The notes under the pieces were generated by a model, which made no database searches, had not been told where the DNA came from, and saw only the letters and a list, made by a program, of their open reading frames with translations. Both the position numbers and the translations under genes were made by a program. A stretch of 64,000 nt of DNA, taken from positions 257,567 to 321,566 of the forward strand of contig OZ037931.1 of assembly GCA_964035575.1 (NCBI GenBank), written 5' to 3'. Positions within the stretch are counted from its first letter, which is position 1. Every line of letters starts with the position of its first letter. Origin of the DNA: Rhynchopus sp. YZ270_cl-10 (taxonomy: Eukaryota; Euglenozoa; Diplonemea; Diplonemida; Diplonemidae). Positions 62,351 to 64,000 of this stretch are shown here, piece by piece.

Positions 62351-63334
62351 GCACATAACGTCATTATTTTTTGCTCATGCTCGGACACTGCGTGCCAAAA
62401 TTATGAACTCTCCGGATTGGGGAAAAGACATTATCCCTGACAACAACCTTGTGGAATCTCGCGCAGCTGATGTTGTGTGATAACGAATGTGATAACGGTG
62501 ACTAAGCACAGGCTTTAGCTTCATCTTACAAACGTTTCTCTTTTTCTTTCTTTATTTTTTTTTTTGTTTTTTGTTTTTTTTTTTTTTTTTTTTGGGAGAG
62601 TAAGAAAACAGAAGGGTTGAGGGGGACAAAAAACAGTCTGTGCGGAAGATGCCGTTCGCTATGGGGACGTTGTTTGGGCCTCGTTTGGTTGGATTGTGGA
62701 TTGGTTTTGAATGCAAAACAAAAACAAGAAACAAAAAAAAGGTACAGACCCTAGGTTCCCCAAGGGGTCCTTAGGCGATTGTCGACACAACAAGAACTAA
62801 AAAAAAGAGGGAAAAACACAGCACAAATGACGAGGTTCGTGAGACACGTTTCAAGGTGAGCCTCCTGGGTCCTGCTGCACGAGGCCATGTCATGCACCGC
62901 GCTTGCCAACCTTTTGCATACCATGGCACATACCTGCGCTGGACATAGGAGCATTTTTCCTTTTGTGTCAAAAACAAGAACGCCAATAACGTGAACCCCA
63001 AAACCCCCTCTCCCTTTTTTGTAAAACGTTCGGTGGCAAAAAAGGTTACGTCCTTTGCGTGCTAAAAAAGTGCAATAAAAAAAACAGGGTGGACGTGAGT
63101 GCTTGTTTCTGGAGAAATTTGGCAAAATATAAAATGGGGAAAGGAAAAAAAAAAAAAAAGGACACACCTCTTTTCAACGTGGAGATGGAGACCTTCCTGC
63201 TTTTGGATGGCCTTTTCGGTTCGTCCTCAGCTATTGGGTTGCTTGCCAGACATAGCATAAGAACCTCTGCACCTCCCGGCTGTTCTTCAATTGTCATGTA
63301 CACCCTACAGAAAATTATCTTAGCAAGACAAACA
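62351..63334. other. TyrRS 3' flank and astacin upstream region
   Basis: 62388-62526 repeats the 3' part and flank of the Cys-rich gene at 55786, ending in a short H1 hairpin (62493-62526). T- and A-runs follow. The segment GGCGATTGTCGACACAACAA near 62772 recurs at 34436 and 50869. The stretch before the protease ends GTACACCCTACAG and then AGACAAACA directly before its ATG. No other gene is supported. Confidence 0.55.
62493..62526 (+). repeat. Dispersed hairpin H1, copy after TyrRS
   Basis: GGTGACTAAGC with GCTTTAGCTTCATC around an ACAG loop, 143 nt after the stop codon. TTACAAACG and a pyrimidine run follow, as in other copies. Confidence 0.5.
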
Positions 63335-64000
63335 ATGTTGACACGTGTTCTAACGCTTGCTGTGATGTGTGCGGTCGGCCATTCGCGCAGCATCGTCGTC
63401 GACGGGAAGGAGTACTACCTGCACGGAGACATCATGGTGCCTAAGCAGCGCAAGGGTGCTGCGCTGGCTGTCACACCTTTGGAAGATAACACGAACCTGT
63501 GGCCAGGTGGGAAAGTGAACTACGTGATCGACACAACGATCCCGTCCCCGGATCTTGCCCTGTCAGCAGACGACGCCGCCATCGCATACGGCATTGCACA
63601 CTGGGAGGCAAAGACGTGCATCCGCTTCACAAGATGTGCGACAGAGGCAGCGTGCGCAACACCATACATCAAATTCGTGGGTGCTGAACTTGGACAGTGC
63701 ACGTCACCCATGGGTATTGACACGTCGAACGGGAATGTGAACGTGGTGCAGATGGCTAAGGACTGTGGCTTCGGCACTGCAGTTCACGAAATTGGGCACT
63801 CAATGGGATTCGCACACGTACAAATGCGCAAAGACAGGGAGTCCTACATCAGGGTGAACTTCTCCTCTGTGACGGAAGCTTTGGCGAGTAACTTTGCGAC
63901 CCTTGACGCGGATGCTCGCGACTTGGGAGTGTACGACTACATGTCTGTGATGCACTACGGACCCACTGCAGGGGCGAACACAAGCACCCCAGCCATCCTG
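63335..64000 (+). CDS. Secreted astacin-family zinc metalloprotease (5' part)
   Basis: 222 codons are visible and the gene continues past the window. Residues 1-17 (MLTRVLTLAVMCAVGHS) form a probable signal peptide. The short propeptide contains LHGD (D32), matching the FxGD aspartate switch that blocks the active-site zinc in astacin zymogens. The catalytic signature HEIGHSMGFAH starts at residue 151 (zinc ligands H151, H155, H161; general base E152), followed by QMRKDRESYI in the family's usual place. The Met-turn SVMHYG near 207-212 supplies the zinc-binding Tyr. The Glu usually found just after the third His is Val here. The enzyme should be a secreted endopeptidase. AACAATG start context and CCCTACAG 20 nt upstream parallel the helicase genes. 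Confidence 0.95.
   Translation, partial: MLTRVLTLAVMCAVGHSRSIVVDGKEYYLHGDIMVPKQRKGAALAVTPLEDNTNLWPGGKVNYVIDTTIPSPDLALSADDAAIAYGIAHWEAKTCIRFTRCATEAACATPYIKFVGAELGQCTSPMGIDTSNGNVNVVQMAKDCGFGTAVHEIGHSMGFAHVQMRKDRESYIRVNFSSVTEALASNFATLDADARDLGVYDYMSVMHYGPTAGANTSTPAIL

Noticed and set aside
1-64000. Retroelement genes, tRNA and rRNA genes
   Set aside because: No reverse transcriptase, integrase or capsid-like sequence, no LTR pair, and no convincing tRNA cloverleaf or rRNA stretch was seen on either strand by eye; a tRNAscan or Rfam run would settle small RNAs.

Overview
The window looks like a piece of a repeat-rich nuclear genome from a unicellular eukaryote. It has no bacterial operons, ribosome binding sites or recognisable retroelement genes. 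Coding sequences are widely spaced, all recognisable ones read on the + strand, and the few introns are short with CAG|GTATGT donors. Between genes lie long poly-T/poly-A and pyrimidine-rich tracts, short RNA-like hairpins, foldback elements and satellite arrays. The organism cannot be named from this window. A double-length tyrosyl-tRNA synthetase (a layout known from trypanosomatids), one-way gene order and a pyrimidine tract plus AG before most start codons would fit a euglenozoan that trans-splices its mRNAs, but conventional introns and an astacin protease are not kinetoplastid-like. A diplonemid-like source is a guess that a spliced-leader search could settle.

Recognisable host genes, in order: a WD40-repeat protein (8911-10170); an SF1 UPF1/IGHMBP2-like helicase with an RGG tail (22106-24372, N-terminal frame unresolved); a large fusion of an EXD1-like 3'-5' exonuclease, zinc fingers and a MOV10-like SF1 helicase (35556-38840); a pseudo-dimeric tyrosyl-tRNA synthetase with a 17-codon last exon (59803-62350); and an astacin metalloprotease running off the right end (63335-64000).

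The most interesting content is an apparently undescribed protein family with two subfamilies: A (1808-3346, 16448-17677) and B (42125-44154, 48679-50233, 52198-53901, plus a 5'-truncated relic at 304-1063). Members have two consecutive domains whose predicted strand/helix order resembles divergent RNA-recognition motifs, then a conserved CHTGQQY motif and a low-complexity tail (Tyr/Pro/Gln-rich in B, Met-rich in one A gene). The copies are mosaics. The 3' cassette (end of exon 1, a ~270-nt intron, a short last exon and several hundred bases downstream) is nearly identical between an A gene and B genes whose 5' parts are very different. Each full B gene lies downstream of an array of the same 79-bp satellite followed by a shared ~200-bp module.

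The rest is mobile and repetitive: TIR or foldback elements at 5337-6382, 6707-7941, 24780-27853, 28914-32053 (with a nested element) and 47567-48399; a 2.5-3.1 kb segmental duplication (19370-21817 and 56391-59489); a duplicated helicase 5' leader (21848-22105 and 35302-35555); a GCGTACCGTG bipartite repeat; and three dispersed hairpin families (H1, H2, H3) whose recognised copies all lie in the same orientation as the genes. H1 and H2 show paired substitutions or G-U wobbles, as expected if they act as RNA.
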